Assembly: GCA_022843265.1 (NCBI GenBank)
Contig: JALHNZ010000001.1
Coordinates: 180,941-244,940 of the forward strand
Direction of reading: 5' to 3'
Length of the DNA: 64,000 nucleotides
DNA from: Gemmatimonadaceae bacterium
GTDB lineage: Bacteria; Gemmatimonadota; Gemmatimonadetes; Gemmatimonadales; Gemmatimonadaceae
The position numbers and the translations under genes are program-made. The stretch's first letter is position 1, and the number at the start of each line of letters is the position of its first letter. A model generated the notes under the pieces. It was given only the letters and a program-made list of their open reading frames with translations. It did no database searches and had not been told where the DNA came from. Positions 17,856-27,043 of this stretch are shown in pieces.

Positions 17856-18962
17856 ATGATGTCTTTGCGCCCCGTTTACGGCCACCGCACGCTTCGTGAT
17901 CGCCTCGCCGCGGCCGCGCTCGGAGAGCGACTGCCTGCCAGCTTATTGCTGACCGGACCTCGAGGCGTGGGCAAGCAGCGCCTTGCCTTGTGGCTGGGCC
18001 AGCGACTGCTCTGCGATGGCGCCGACGCCCGCTTCTCAACGGAGCCGTGCGGTACGTGCCAGCACTGCCGGTATGCGAGTCGCCTGCAGCATCCGGACCT
18101 GCATTGGTTCTTTCCGCGACTCAAGCCCAAAGACGGCGAGGTCTCGGCGGAGGAGGTGAAGGCCGACCTGTCCGAAGCGATTGAGGAACGGCTCGCCGCC
18201 GGCGGTCTCTGGGCGGGGTCTACCGGCATGGAAGGTTTGCACGTGGCCACCTCGCGCGCGATTGCGCAGTCCGCTTCACTCCGGCCGGCCATGGCGCGGC
18301 GCACGGTAATCGTGGTGGGCGACGCGGAGCGCATGGTGCCCCAGGAAGGTTCAGATGCCGCCGCGAACGCGTTCCTCAAACTGCTTGAAGAACCACCGCC
18401 TGGCACCACGCTCATTCTGACATCGAGTGAACCGGGCGCACTGCTGCCCACGATCAGATCACGAGTGGTCACCATTCGCGTGGCGCCGCTCACCTCGTCA
18501 GAAGTTGCGGAGTTTCTGAATGACGAGGCCGTGGTGTCCAAACTCGGCGACGCAACACGCGGGGACAATGCCCCTATTGCCAGAGCGGCGGGAGCGCCCG
18601 GTCGCCTGCTTGAGGGTGACGCCAGTCGCGATGCGTATTCGGCGGCGCGGCTGCTCCTTGATGCGGCGCTCGCGCCCGCCAACCCCGAGGGCGAAGCGCA
18701 ACGCATCGCCGTCGCGGCCAAACAGGGCGTGTCAAAATCGCGTGGTGCGTTCTCCGATACGCTCGACGCACTCACCGTGCTGTTGCACGCGCGTGCACGC
18801 GAAAGTGTTGACGCCGGCAACGAGCGTCACGCGCGTCGTGTTGTTACGGCGATCAGCGTGCTCGAACAGATGAAGACACGCACACAACAAAATGTCACGC
18901 CAATGTTGCTCACCACGGTGTTGCTCGACGACTTGTCGTTACTGCTCGCGAGTCGTTCGTGA
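17856..18962 (+). CDS. holB: DNA polymerase III delta' subunit
   Basis: 368 aa clamp-loader ATPase-fold subunit. P-loop TGPRGVGKQ lies near residue 30, a zinc module with CGTCQHC near 60-70, FLKLLEEPPPGTTLIL in the conserved core, and the sensor-1-like region TIRSRV. The Walker B acidic pair and the SRC finger are not typical, as is normal for delta'. It helps load the beta clamp at the replication fork. ATGs occur at both 17856 and 17859. The stop overlaps the moaC ATG (TGATG). Confidence 0.9.
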   Translation: MMSLRPVYGHRTLRDRLAAAALGERLPASLLLTGPRGVGKQRLALWLGQRLLCDGADARFSTEPCGTCQHCRYASRLQHPDLHWFFPRLKPKDGEVSAEEVKADLSEAIEERLAAGGLWAGSTGMEGLHVATSRAIAQSASLRPAMARRTVIVVGDAERMVPQEGSDAAANAFLKLLEEPPPGTTLILTSSEPGALLPTIRSRVVTIRVAPLTSSEVAEFLNDEAVVSKLGDATRGDNAPIARAAGAPGRLLEGDASRDAYSAARLLLDAALAPANPEGEAQRIAVAAKQGVSKSRGAFSDTLDALTVLLHARARESVDAGNERHARRVVTAISVLEQMKTRTQQNVTPMLLTTVLLDDLSLLLASRS

Positions 18963-19516
18963 TGGTGAGCAAACGCTCGAAAAGCGGCACCGCGAGACCG
19001 GCCGCAGAACCCAGGCCGGACGACGCCCTGACGCTCGGCGAGGCGTTAAGTCACGTGAATTCAGCCGGCGAGGCCCGCATGGTGGACGTGTCGCCGAAGC
19101 CTGAAACCGTGCGCGAGGCGGTTGCGCACGGACTCATCCGGATGCACGAGAACACCTGTAAGTTAATACAGGACAACGCGTTGAAAAAAGGCGACGTGCT
19201 CGCGACGGCACGCCTCGCTGGCATCATGGCGGCCAAGCGTACGGCGGACCTGATCCCCCTCTGCCACCCCCTCCCGTTGTCGGCCATCCAGGTTCGGGTT
19301 AGCGTTCTTTCATCGTTGCCCGGGGTAGAAGTCCAGGCAACGGTACGAACCACCGCTCGCACTGGGGTGGAAATGGAGGCGCTTACTGCAGTAACCGTGG
19401 CGTTGTTAACTGTTTACGACATGGCCAAAGCGGTTGATCGTGACATGATCATCACCGATGTGATACTGCGTGAAAAACGCGGTGGCATGAGCGGTGACTA
19501 CGTACGAGGCGGTTGA
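18962..19516 (+). CDS. moaC: Cyclic pyranopterin monophosphate synthase
   Basis: 184 aa. It converts 3',8-cH2GTP to cyclic pyranopterin monophosphate in molybdenum cofactor synthesis. Conserved MoaC blocks are MVDVSPKPET, GDVLATARLAGIMAAKRT, LIPLCHPLPL, GVEMEALTAV and DMAKAVDRDM with the catalytic Lys/Asp. The first 25 residues are an extra basic, Ala/Pro-rich extension. It shares one base with the holB stop. No other moa gene lies in the window. Confidence 0.95.
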   Translation: MVSKRSKSGTARPAAEPRPDDALTLGEALSHVNSAGEARMVDVSPKPETVREAVAHGLIRMHENTCKLIQDNALKKGDVLATARLAGIMAAKRTADLIPLCHPLPLSAIQVRVSVLSSLPGVEVQATVRTTARTGVEMEALTAVTVALLTVYDMAKAVDRDMIITDVILREKRGGMSGDYVRGG

Positions 19517-19550
19517 TCAGACATCACGTGATGTCTCACGTGTGATCAAC
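19512..19550. terminator. Nested palindrome overlapping the moaC stop
   Basis: Outer arms GTTGATCA (19512-19519) and TGATCAAC (19543-19550) enclose the perfect 18-bp palindrome AGACATCACGTGATGTCT (19519-19536). The stop codon of moaC lies inside the left arm. There is no T-tract. It could be a Rho-independent-like end, a protein-binding site (CACGTG core) or a processed RNA structure. Confidence 0.45.
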
Positions 19551-19601
19551 GATTGTATGCAGCGTGTCTGCGCTCTCCTTACTCGCTGATTGGGAGGGTC
19601 G

Positions 19602-20354
19602 ATGACATATAGAAGGAAGGACGATGCGCCCGCAGCTACCGACAAGCGTCGGCAGCGTGCACGCAATCGCCGAGTGCAGCGGCAGGTCGCGCGCATTTCG
19701 GCGTTAGGGTTGGTGATGTATGCGTTGGCGTTGCTCGTTGGTCCGCGCGGCGAGCAGTCGACTTCGGCGGCGGTGCAGACGTCTTCGATAGACGTCCCGC
19801 CAATGTGGAGACCAGCAGCGGCCGTGCTCGGGCGACAGGTGGCCTCAGGTCCGTGGCGTATGCAGGCCCCGCGCATGGCCGGCATCGACGAGTCCACGCA
19901 GGATCTGTTGCGCTGGAACACCGTGTTCACATACGCCCGTCGATATCGGTTGAACATGGAGTTGGCGGGTCAGATTCACGATATCGCGCTTGAGGAAAAG
20001 ATTGAGCCGGAGCTCGCCTTTCGCCTCGTGAAGCTCGAATCGCGGTTCGATCCTGATGTCGTCAGCCACGCGGGAGCCATCGGGCTGACTCAGCTGATGA
20101 TTGGCACGGCCCGGTACTTCCAGCCCGGTGTCACCGCCGAGGAGCTGACCGATCCGGCCACGAACCTGCGTATTGGTTTTCGATACCTGCGCGGTCTGAT
20201 TCGCGAGTATGACGGTGACCTCAAGCTCGCGTTGCTTGTGTACAATCGCGGCCCGACCGCCGTGATGAACGCGTTGGCCATGGGTGAAGACCCGGCAAAC
20301 GGCTATGATCGTCTCTTGATGCGGGGCTATGTGGGCCGCGGCGTCATCGACTAA
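19602..20354 (+). CDS. Membrane-anchored lytic transglycosylase, SLT domain
   Basis: 250 aa from ATG 19602 with GGGAGGG upstream. A basic N-terminus (about 30 residues) and one transmembrane segment (ISALGLVMYALALLVG) hold it in the inner membrane with the enzyme outside. The SLT domain is in the C-terminal half: catalytic Glu in LVKLESRFDPD, then SHAGAIGLTQLM and LVYNRGP. It cleaves peptidoglycan glycan strands, forming 1,6-anhydro ends. It is convergent with an MltD-type gene; the region is rich in wall enzymes. Confidence 0.88.
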   Translation: MTYRRKDDAPAATDKRRQRARNRRVQRQVARISALGLVMYALALLVGPRGEQSTSAAVQTSSIDVPPMWRPAAAVLGRQVASGPWRMQAPRMAGIDESTQDLLRWNTVFTYARRYRLNMELAGQIHDIALEEKIEPELAFRLVKLESRFDPDVVSHAGAIGLTQLMIGTARYFQPGVTAEELTDPATNLRIGFRYLRGLIREYDGDLKLALLVYNRGPTAVMNALAMGEDPANGYDRLLMRGYVGRGVID

Positions 20355-20381
20355 ACGGGCGGGCGGCGCACTGAGAATACC

Positions 20382-22142
20382 TCAGCTGCGCCGCACCACC
20401 AGTTTCTGCCCCGCCCTGATCTGGTCGCCTGAGAGTTTATTCAGACTCTTGATGCGCGTGACCGTGGTCTTGTAACGCTCCGCGATCACACCTAACGACT
20501 CACCTCGGCGCACCACATGTGTGGTGGTGCTGGACTTCGCCTTCGACGCCGTGGCCTTCGGGCTTGCAGCGCTGCTCTTTGCGGTGCTCTTTGAAGCACT
20601 CGTTGCACTGCTTGCCGTTCGAGTACTCGACGCCGCTGCACCTGAGCTCACCACGAGCGCCTGTCCCGGGCGGATCCGATCCGTACGCATCCCGTTGAGC
20701 GATTTGAGTCGGGTGACGGTCAATCCATACTTGCGCCCAATCACGCCGAGCGACTCCCCCGATTTCACCACGTGAACTCCGGCCGCGGCGCCGCCGTAGC
20801 GTTCGATCACCGGGTCGGGAACCGTGCGCGCGGCCAGCAGCGCATCCCGACGCGGCACGCGCACCTTTTGGCCAGCCGAAATGGCGCCACTCTTGAGCGT
20901 GCGCAGCCCGGGGTTAAAGGCCGTGATTTCCGTGCGTGACACATCATGACGTTTGGCGAGGGCGGTTATCGACTCGCCCTTCTTTGGCGTCACGGTCGCC
21001 CAAGCGGCTCGTTCTTCCGAAGGCAAAAGCCCGTACGCAGCCGCGGCGGAGTCGCCCAGTCCGACCGGAACCCGCAGCCACACCGACTTATCCGGCGGCG
21101 TGGCGCCGCGAAGGATGGCGGGGTTCAGATCGGCGATCTGCTCGATCGGAATGTTGGAGGCCCGCGCCACGGCGCCGAGCGATGTGCCCGCCTCGACCCG
21201 TACAGAGTCGTAGGCGTACTCGGGCTGCTGTTCAATCACCAGGCCAAACTTTTCCGGATCTTTGGCCACCAGCGCGGCCGCGATGAGTTGCGGTACATAG
21301 TTCTTTGTTTCGCTGTGCAGATAATCCTGCGCAGCCAGCGCAAAGAACTTGTCGTCACCTTCCGCGTCCCCGATTTCTTCCGCGAATCTTGTGAGGCCAC
21401 GCGCAACGCGCCCCGGGCCGCCATTGTACGCCGCCGCAGCGAGGTACAGCGAGCCAAACTGCTTCTGCAAACTCTGCAAGAAGCTGATAGCCGCATCTGT
21501 TGAACGCGCCGGATCACGACGCTCGTCCATCCACCAATCAATTCGAAGTCCGACACCGCGACCCGTGGCTGTCATAAACTGCCACATACCAACGGCAGCC
21601 GCTTTCGAGTACGCGTTGGGATCGTAGCCGCTCTCAATCAGCGCGAGATAAAACAGATCTTCTGGCATCCCGTTCGCACGCATCTTGGAGCGAATCATGG
21701 ATTCGTAGCGTGTGCCTCGCGAAATGCGTTCGGACATGCGATCGCGCGCGGAACCGGAAAACAGGCGTAGATAGTGTTCAACGCGCTCATGCGTTTCGTA
21801 CGAGCGCACATCAATGTCCCACGTTGGTTCCGCGCCGGCAGACTCGTCGGCGGCGCCGTTCAAGAATGTGGAGTCACCGAACACACTGGTTGCAGCGCGC
21901 ATCACAGCATCGCTGCTCGAAGCAGATTCGACGGCCGCACCGATCGCCGCCGGTGCAGCCACGGCGCGTTCTGTCGGCCGGGATCTGTTCACGCTCGCCG
22001 CTGGCGAGGTGGTGGCAGTACGCGAACCTTCGCCGGCGGCAGGCGATGGCGCAGTGATTGGGCGGAGAGCCGGCTGGCAGGCGGCAAGCGCAAGACCAAG
22101 CAGGCCAATCGACGCCAGACGGGGGAAGCGTTCGAGCGGCAT
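20382..22142 (-). CDS. MltD-like lytic transglycosylase lipoprotein with LysM repeats
   Basis: 586 aa from ATG 22142, which gives a lipoprotein signal (LGLALAAC). After a low-complexity linker comes the SLT/MltD catalytic domain: Glu in LALIESGYDPNAYS, AVGMWQFMTATG and AAYNGGPGR. About four LysM modules follow (for example SGESLGVIGRKY and RGESLGVIAERY), separated by a Ser/Ala/Thr/Lys-rich spacer. LysM binds peptidoglycan, so the enzyme should act on the wall from the outer membrane. It is convergent with the SLT gene and divergent from the beta-lactamase-like gene. Confidence 0.92.
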   Translation of the reverse strand: MPLERFPRLASIGLLGLALAACQPALRPITAPSPAAGEGSRTATTSPAASVNRSRPTERAVAAPAAIGAAVESASSSDAVMRAATSVFGDSTFLNGAADESAGAEPTWDIDVRSYETHERVEHYLRLFSGSARDRMSERISRGTRYESMIRSKMRANGMPEDLFYLALIESGYDPNAYSKAAAVGMWQFMTATGRGVGLRIDWWMDERRDPARSTDAAISFLQSLQKQFGSLYLAAAAYNGGPGRVARGLTRFAEEIGDAEGDDKFFALAAQDYLHSETKNYVPQLIAAALVAKDPEKFGLVIEQQPEYAYDSVRVEAGTSLGAVARASNIPIEQIADLNPAILRGATPPDKSVWLRVPVGLGDSAAAAYGLLPSEERAAWATVTPKKGESITALAKRHDVSRTEITAFNPGLRTLKSGAISAGQKVRVPRRDALLAARTVPDPVIERYGGAAAGVHVVKSGESLGVIGRKYGLTVTRLKSLNGMRTDRIRPGQALVVSSGAAASSTRTASSATSASKSTAKSSAASPKATASKAKSSTTTHVVRRGESLGVIAERYKTTVTRIKSLNKLSGDQIRAGQKLVVRRS

Positions 22143-22254
22143 AATCGGAAAGTACCCCCTACATCCTTCGAGGGACACCGCTTGAGCGGATCATTTCGTC
22201 CCGGGACTGGCAATTCCCTTGCACCGGCGTGCGTCAGCGCACAGGCTATCGGTG

Positions 22255-23190
22255 ATGCCACTATCCATTCGAAGTTTCCCGCGTCTGAACTGCAGCATCG
22301 CCGCGCTCGGCGTTGCCGCGCTGCTGCTACCCCAACGAGCCCTGATCGCACAAAACGCGAGCAGCGAACGCGATGCCGTTCGCACGCGAATGGAAGCGCG
22401 CATCGCCCAGGTTCCGGGCGCCGAGGTTGGCGTTGCCGTGCGCGACCTGTCGAGCGGCGTCCAGTTGTCGATCAGTGGCGACGTGGTGTTTCACGCGGCC
22501 AGCACCATGAAGGTCCCGGTGCTCATCGATCTGATGCGCGAGGTCGACGCGGGACGCTTGGCACTCGATCAGTTTATCCTGCTGATCAACTCCTACCACT
22601 CGATCGTCGACGGCACGCCGTACCAACTACAGTCAGCAGATGACTCTGACAGTCTCGTTTTTTCCCGAATCGGCCAGATGGTGCCGCTGCGTTGGCTCGC
22701 AGAGCGCATGATCACGCACTCCAGCAACCTGGCGACGAACGCGTTGATCGCGGTGCTCGATCCGTTGCGCATGACGCGCACCATGGAACGCTTCGGCGCA
22801 CGTTCCACGCGAGTGCTGCGTGGGGTCGAAGACGGCAAGGCGTACGCCGCGGGCAGGAACAACGTGACCAGCGCCAACGACCTCGCGAACATTCTCGCGG
22901 CGCTCGAACGCGAGCAGACGGCATCTCCCGCCACGACGGCCGTGATGCGCGATTTTCTGAAGCGCCAGGTGTTCAACGATCAGATTCCCGCTGGTCTACC
23001 TGCCGGAACGTCGGTGGCACACAAGACAGGCTTCATTACGGCCACGTTGCACGATGCGGCAATCGTTTATCCGCCGCAGCAGTCACCGTTTGTGCTGGTG
23101 GTTCTTACGCGCGGCATCAGTGATCGAAAAGTGGCCGAGCAACTCACCGCAGATATCGCGGCGATGACGTGGCAGTGGCTGGTGCGGTAG
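22255..23190 (+). CDS. Class A beta-lactamase-like serine hydrolase
   Basis: 311 aa with a signal peptide (cleavage near ALIA-QN). The three class A motifs are present: STMK (active-site Ser and Lys), SSN in place of SDN, and KTG. The omega loop carries Glu in GVEDGKAYA at about the Glu166 position, but the residue at the Asn170 position is Ala. Beta-lactam hydrolysis is therefore possible but not assured; a wall-peptide or esterase function is an alternative. The neighbours are transglycosylases and a PAP2 phosphatase. ATG 22255 is used; upstream in-frame ATG 22219 would disrupt the signal peptide. Confidence 0.85.
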   Translation: MPLSIRSFPRLNCSIAALGVAALLLPQRALIAQNASSERDAVRTRMEARIAQVPGAEVGVAVRDLSSGVQLSISGDVVFHAASTMKVPVLIDLMREVDAGRLALDQFILLINSYHSIVDGTPYQLQSADDSDSLVFSRIGQMVPLRWLAERMITHSSNLATNALIAVLDPLRMTRTMERFGARSTRVLRGVEDGKAYAAGRNNVTSANDLANILAALEREQTASPATTAVMRDFLKRQVFNDQIPAGLPAGTSVAHKTGFITATLHDAAIVYPPQQSPFVLVVLTRGISDRKVAEQLTADIAAMTWQWLVR

Positions 23191-23199
23191 ACCGGCTGA

Positions 23200-23727
23200 T
23201 TACATCGCCAGCGCGAGCACGTGCACGGTGACGATCGCGATTGCCTGTCCCACGATCACATCGCCTGGATAGTGCACGCCGAGTACCACGCGCGACATCC
23301 CGACAATCATCGCCACAGGCATCAGGAGAATCGCGGCCGGTGGCATGGTGAGGGCGAGCGCATAAGCCACAGCCATAATCGCGCAGGCGTGACCACTCGG
23401 AAAAGAAAACCGGTCCGGCGCCGCGATACACGCGGACCATGAGAGGCGCACATTCGGGCGCTCTCGTACCGCCCGTCGCTTGATCACCTGCACCACGGCG
23501 TGTGAGATGCCGAGCGCCAGGAGCGCGTGCCACGCGATGGCCACGGAACCGCCCGGCATGAACGCCGACAGCAGCGCGAGCAGGATACTACCGGTGGCGC
23601 CACCCAGATGCGTGAGGGTGAGCCAGACGGACATGGAACGGCGTGGCATTGACGCGTTGAGAGCCAGACGACTGAACAGCGCTCGATCGCGTGCATCAAT
23701 GCGGGCCAGCAGCGGCAGTGTAGTCAT
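23200..23727 (-). CDS. PAP2-family membrane phosphatase
   Basis: 175 aa with about five membrane helices. The three phosphatase motifs are clear: KRRAVRERP (C1), PSGH (C2) and SRVVLGVHYPGD (C3). The family removes phosphate from lipid pyrophosphates such as undecaprenyl pyrophosphate or from phosphatidic acid at the outer face of the inner membrane. Given the peptidoglycan enzymes next to it, undecaprenyl pyrophosphate recycling is likely but not shown. It ends 9 nt from the convergent beta-lactamase-like gene. Confidence 0.88.
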   Translation of the reverse strand: MTTLPLLARIDARDRALFSRLALNASMPRRSMSVWLTLTHLGGATGSILLALLSAFMPGGSVAIAWHALLALGISHAVVQVIKRRAVRERPNVRLSWSACIAAPDRFSFPSGHACAIMAVAYALALTMPPAAILLMPVAMIVGMSRVVLGVHYPGDVIVGQAIAIVTVHVLALAM

Positions 23728-23760
23728 TGGCCACTAGTATCGCGGCCCTGTGTGACGAAA

Positions 23761-23782
23761 CGCTGTCAGACAAGCGACAGCG
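23761..23782 (-). terminator. Hairpin after the two-component operon
   Basis: The 7-bp stem CGCTGTC (23761-23767) / GACAGCG (23776-23782) lies just downstream, on the minus strand, of the response-regulator stop. It has a short loop and no clear T-tract. Confidence 0.4.
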
Positions 23783-23796
23783 CGGTAACGCGCCGG

Positions 23797-24483
23797 CTAC
23801 AGGTTACCCTGTGCTTCTGTCAGTAATCCCACCTCGATCGCAAAACGCGTCAGCCCCGCCACGTTGTGAATCTCGAGCTTCCGCATCAGGCTTTCACGAT
23901 GCGCCTCGACGGTGCGTCTTGAAATCCCGAGATTGGCAGCGATCGCCTTGTTTGTATGGCCATCGACAATGCCCTTGAGCACATCGCGTTCGCGCGGTGT
24001 GAGCTGCGCCAGTTGCGTATGGACCGCGGTCTGCTCCACGGGCGCTTCGGGCGCTGCCGTGAGACGACGCACCACCGCAGGGCTGAAGAAGGTGCCACCC
24101 GCGTGCACGGCCCGAATGGCGGCCCGTAGCTCCTCACCCGCGCTGTCCTTGAGCAGATACCCATGCGTACCGATGCGCATGCCCTCACGCACATACTCGG
24201 CGTTGTCATGCATGCTCAGGATGAGAATGCGCACGTCGGGCATCAGCTCACGCAGACGCGCCGCGGCGCGCAATCCCGTTTCGCCAGGCATGGTGATATC
24301 GAGGAGCACAACATCAGGCTTGTGCTCCAACGCCAGCGCCACCGCATCCGCACCGTTGGCCGCTTCGCCCACGACTTCGATTCCCGGCTCCGCGTCGAGC
24401 ACGTGACGAATGCCCTCGCGCACGAGTGCGTGATCGTCTGCCAGTACCACACGCACGCGCGCGGCCTCGGTTGGTCCAGCCAT
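23797..24483 (-). CDS. NarL/LuxR-type response regulator
   Basis: 228 aa. The receiver domain has DDHALVREG, phospho-acceptor Asp in VVLLDITMPGETG, and Lys in YLLKDSAGEE. The C-terminal LuxR helix-turn-helix is LTPRERDVLKGIVDGHTNKAIA...ISRRTVEAHRESLMRKL. It is the cognate regulator of the histidine kinase directly upstream; stop and start overlap as TGATG. Targets are unknown but the same operon encodes envelope proteins. Confidence 0.93.
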   Translation of the reverse strand: MAGPTEAARVRVVLADDHALVREGIRHVLDAEPGIEVVGEAANGADAVALALEHKPDVVLLDITMPGETGLRAAARLRELMPDVRILILSMHDNAEYVREGMRIGTHGYLLKDSAGEELRAAIRAVHAGGTFFSPAVVRRLTAAPEAPVEQTAVHTQLAQLTPRERDVLKGIVDGHTNKAIAANLGISRRTVEAHRESLMRKLEIHNVAGLTRFAIEVGLLTEAQGNL

Positions 24484-26237
24484 CAGGGCATCTCCACAGG
24501 AATCAAAGGAACAGCAACTCGTACTTCCGCGCCCTGCGGCGCGTTTGATACGCGCACCGTACCACCAACGGCGTGCAGTCGTTCTCGCATACCCGTCAGT
24601 CCCATGCGCGAATCGTCGGTGCGCACCTGACCACGCGCGTCGACGGGCAGACCACGTCCATCATCGCGCACACTGAGTTCCAGCGCATCAGCCGTGGAAC
24701 GCAGCACCACACGAACCTCGCGCGCGCCGGCATGTCGCACAATGTTCGAGAGCGCCTCTTGCAGTGCCCTAAAGATTGCCAGCTCGGTGTCTGGCGGCAA
24801 TGCAGGCACGCGATCCGGTGCGTCGAGCGTCACCGTCAAACCGGCCCGTTCCGCAAATTCCGAGACGAGCGACCGCAGTGCCGGCACCAACCCCAGATCG
24901 TCAAGCAACGACGGTCGCAAATCATTCGTAACACTACGGATGCTGCGAATCCCCGTATCTACCAACTGTGCCAGTCGATCAATGCGAGGCGCGTGTTCGC
25001 GAGGCAGTATGGGGCGCAGTGCTTCCACCTGCATTTTTACCGCCGAAAACACCTGCGCCGTTTCATCGTGCAGCTCGCGCGAAAGCCGGCGCCGTTCGTC
25101 TTCGTGCTGGCGCACCATACGCGCGGACAAGCGCTCAAGATCAAGCGTGCGCTGCGTGAGTTGGCGGTCAAGATCTGCTTGCTCAAGCGACGCCCCGACC
25201 TGCTGGCCAAGCGCGCGCAGGAAATGATCATCGAGCGCCGTGAATGGATTGCGAATATCACCAGCCATCACAAGCGCCGCGACCACGCGATCACCGCGCG
25301 TGACGGGCAATGCGGTGATGTACAAATGTTCGTAATGCGACGGCGCCGTTTGCGGTGCACCGGTTTCGTAGAGTCGCCGCAACGCGGGAAGGACCTCGCC
25401 ACCGGGCGCCGCGTCAGCCCACGTTGAACACACGCCGGCACCGCGAGTAAACGCCGCCGTACCGAAATCATACATGGCGCTGCCACGCACGCCCGGAAGC
25501 GTGAGCGGGCGGCGCAGCAAATCGTCGAGCAACTCGTCTTCACCACGTCGACGCTGCAAGTCACCGGAGAGCGCTGACAGGGCGCGCACGCCGCGTCCGA
25601 GATCGTCGAGCACCAGCAACATCACGCCAGCGCCAACCAACAGCTCGAAACAGATGTCGAGATAGTATCCCCACGGGGTCCACGCGCCCTGCGCCCGCAA
25701 GAACGGATAATCCAGGTGATGCAACGCCCACGCAAAGAATGCAACGGCAAGCAGCTTCGCTCCCATTGATCCTGCAATGCGCTGGTAACGCCAGAACACC
25801 CAGCCCGTCCACATCGTAGCGGCCGAGAGAAACACCACGGAGGGCAACGCCGCCCAGAGAAAAATCTCCAGCTGATAAATCGCCACGTACGACCACAACG
25901 GCGGAAACAACAATACCAGCGCATGCCACGGACGCGTGCGCGGCTGTCGCGAAAACACCAGCGACGCCCACAACAAAATCAGCGCGGTCCACCCAGTGGT
26001 CACCTGGTGCCAATACAACCAGGCATAATGGTCTGTGACCAGAAAACTGGAGATGCACGCCAATCGCAGCACGTACACGAACCAGGCCAGTGAGAACCAC
26101 GCGAACCACGGCCTCCGATAGCGACGGTAGAGATGAAAGCACAGCGCCGCGAGGCCGCTGGTAATCGCACCCTGCAGCAGCGTCGCGGCAAACTCGGACG
26201 CCAGAAGTGGATTCACCGCCGCAACTTCAGGCTGCAT
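24483..26237 (-). CDS. Membrane histidine kinase, HisKA_3 type with GAF-like domain
   Basis: 584 aa. The first about 230 residues contain seven or so membrane helices (7TM-like sensor). A GAF-like domain follows (about 245-370) and then the HisKA_3 dimerisation helix with phospho-His in RRLSRELHDETAQ. The HATPase domain has NIVRHAGAREV (N box), DDGRGLP (G1) and MGLTGMRERL (G2). It pairs with the NarL-type regulator downstream. It overlaps thiM by one base (TGATG). The ligand is not evident. Confidence 0.92.
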   Translation of the reverse strand: MQPEVAAVNPLLASEFAATLLQGAITSGLAALCFHLYRRYRRPWFAWFSLAWFVYVLRLACISSFLVTDHYAWLYWHQVTTGWTALILLWASLVFSRQPRTRPWHALVLLFPPLWSYVAIYQLEIFLWAALPSVVFLSAATMWTGWVFWRYQRIAGSMGAKLLAVAFFAWALHHLDYPFLRAQGAWTPWGYYLDICFELLVGAGVMLLVLDDLGRGVRALSALSGDLQRRRGEDELLDDLLRRPLTLPGVRGSAMYDFGTAAFTRGAGVCSTWADAAPGGEVLPALRRLYETGAPQTAPSHYEHLYITALPVTRGDRVVAALVMAGDIRNPFTALDDHFLRALGQQVGASLEQADLDRQLTQRTLDLERLSARMVRQHEDERRRLSRELHDETAQVFSAVKMQVEALRPILPREHAPRIDRLAQLVDTGIRSIRSVTNDLRPSLLDDLGLVPALRSLVSEFAERAGLTVTLDAPDRVPALPPDTELAIFRALQEALSNIVRHAGAREVRVVLRSTADALELSVRDDGRGLPVDARGQVRTDDSRMGLTGMRERLHAVGGTVRVSNAPQGAEVRVAVPLIPVEMP

Positions 26238-27043
26238 CAGCCAATCAACCGCGCACCGCGCAGCACATCATCCGGTGTCACCTCAGCAAGCGCGTCGATG
26301 AGTCGCACCCGAAACGTGCCCGGTCCGGGATCGCCTTCGGCCGCGCGCTCACCGCACAAGCCGAGAAAGACCAGCGCGGCCGTCGCGGCGATAAGCGCGT
26401 CGGCCTCAACAGCGCACGCGGCAGCCACGAGCACGGTGGCCGTGCACCCCACCGCGGTCACGCGCGCCATGCTGGGATGTCCGTTCGACACCGCAATGGT
26501 ACGCACGCCGTTCGTGATGTAGTCCGTCGAGCCGGTCATGGCGATCACCGTGCCTCGGCGCGCGGCGAGTGCTCGCGCCGGCTCAGCGGCGTCGTCGGAA
26601 GAATGCGACGCATCAACACCGCCAGTGCCGGCGGTGCCAGCGGCAAGCGCAAGGATTTCGGATGCGTTGCCACGAATGACCGCGGGCCGACGCGCCGCCA
26701 GCGCTTCACTCGTACGCGTGCGATACGACGTGGCGCCCGCGCCAACGGGATCGAGCACCCACGGAATTTCCCGCGTGCTCGCTTCGGTCGCCGCGAGGTG
26801 CATCGATTCCACCCAGTCCGACGACAGCGTTCCGATGTTGATCGCCAGCGCGCGACTAATCGCGACAAACTCGCGCACTTCTTCCTTGGCGTGCACCATC
26901 GCGGGGGACGCGCCCGCGGCCAACAACGCGTTAGCCGAAATGTCCATGGCCACATAGTTCGTGATGTTGTGGACCAGCGGTCGTTCTTCGCGCCAACGCG
27001 CCAGCACGTCGGCGCATTGCAATACCATCGGGTGCGGACTCAT
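26237..27043 (-). CDS. thiM: Hydroxyethylthiazole kinase
   Basis: 268 aa. It phosphorylates 4-methyl-5-(2-hydroxyethyl)thiazole for thiamine salvage. Family blocks: PLVHNITNYVAMD, LLAAGASPAM, INIGTLSSDW, VLDPVGAGAT, VIRGNASEI and the ATP-site/catalytic Cys region VTAVGCTATVL. There is no thiE, thiD or TPP riboswitch next to it. It is embedded by ATGA and TGATG overlaps between a mechanosensitive channel and a histidine kinase, an unexpected setting for a vitamin gene. Confidence 0.95.
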   Translation of the reverse strand: MSPHPMVLQCADVLARWREERPLVHNITNYVAMDISANALLAAGASPAMVHAKEEVREFVAISRALAINIGTLSSDWVESMHLAATEASTREIPWVLDPVGAGATSYRTRTSEALAARRPAVIRGNASEILALAAGTAGTGGVDASHSSDDAAEPARALAARRGTVIAMTGSTDYITNGVRTIAVSNGHPSMARVTAVGCTATVLVAAACAVEADALIAATAALVFLGLCGERAAEGDPGPGTFRVRLIDALAEVTPDDVLRGARLIG

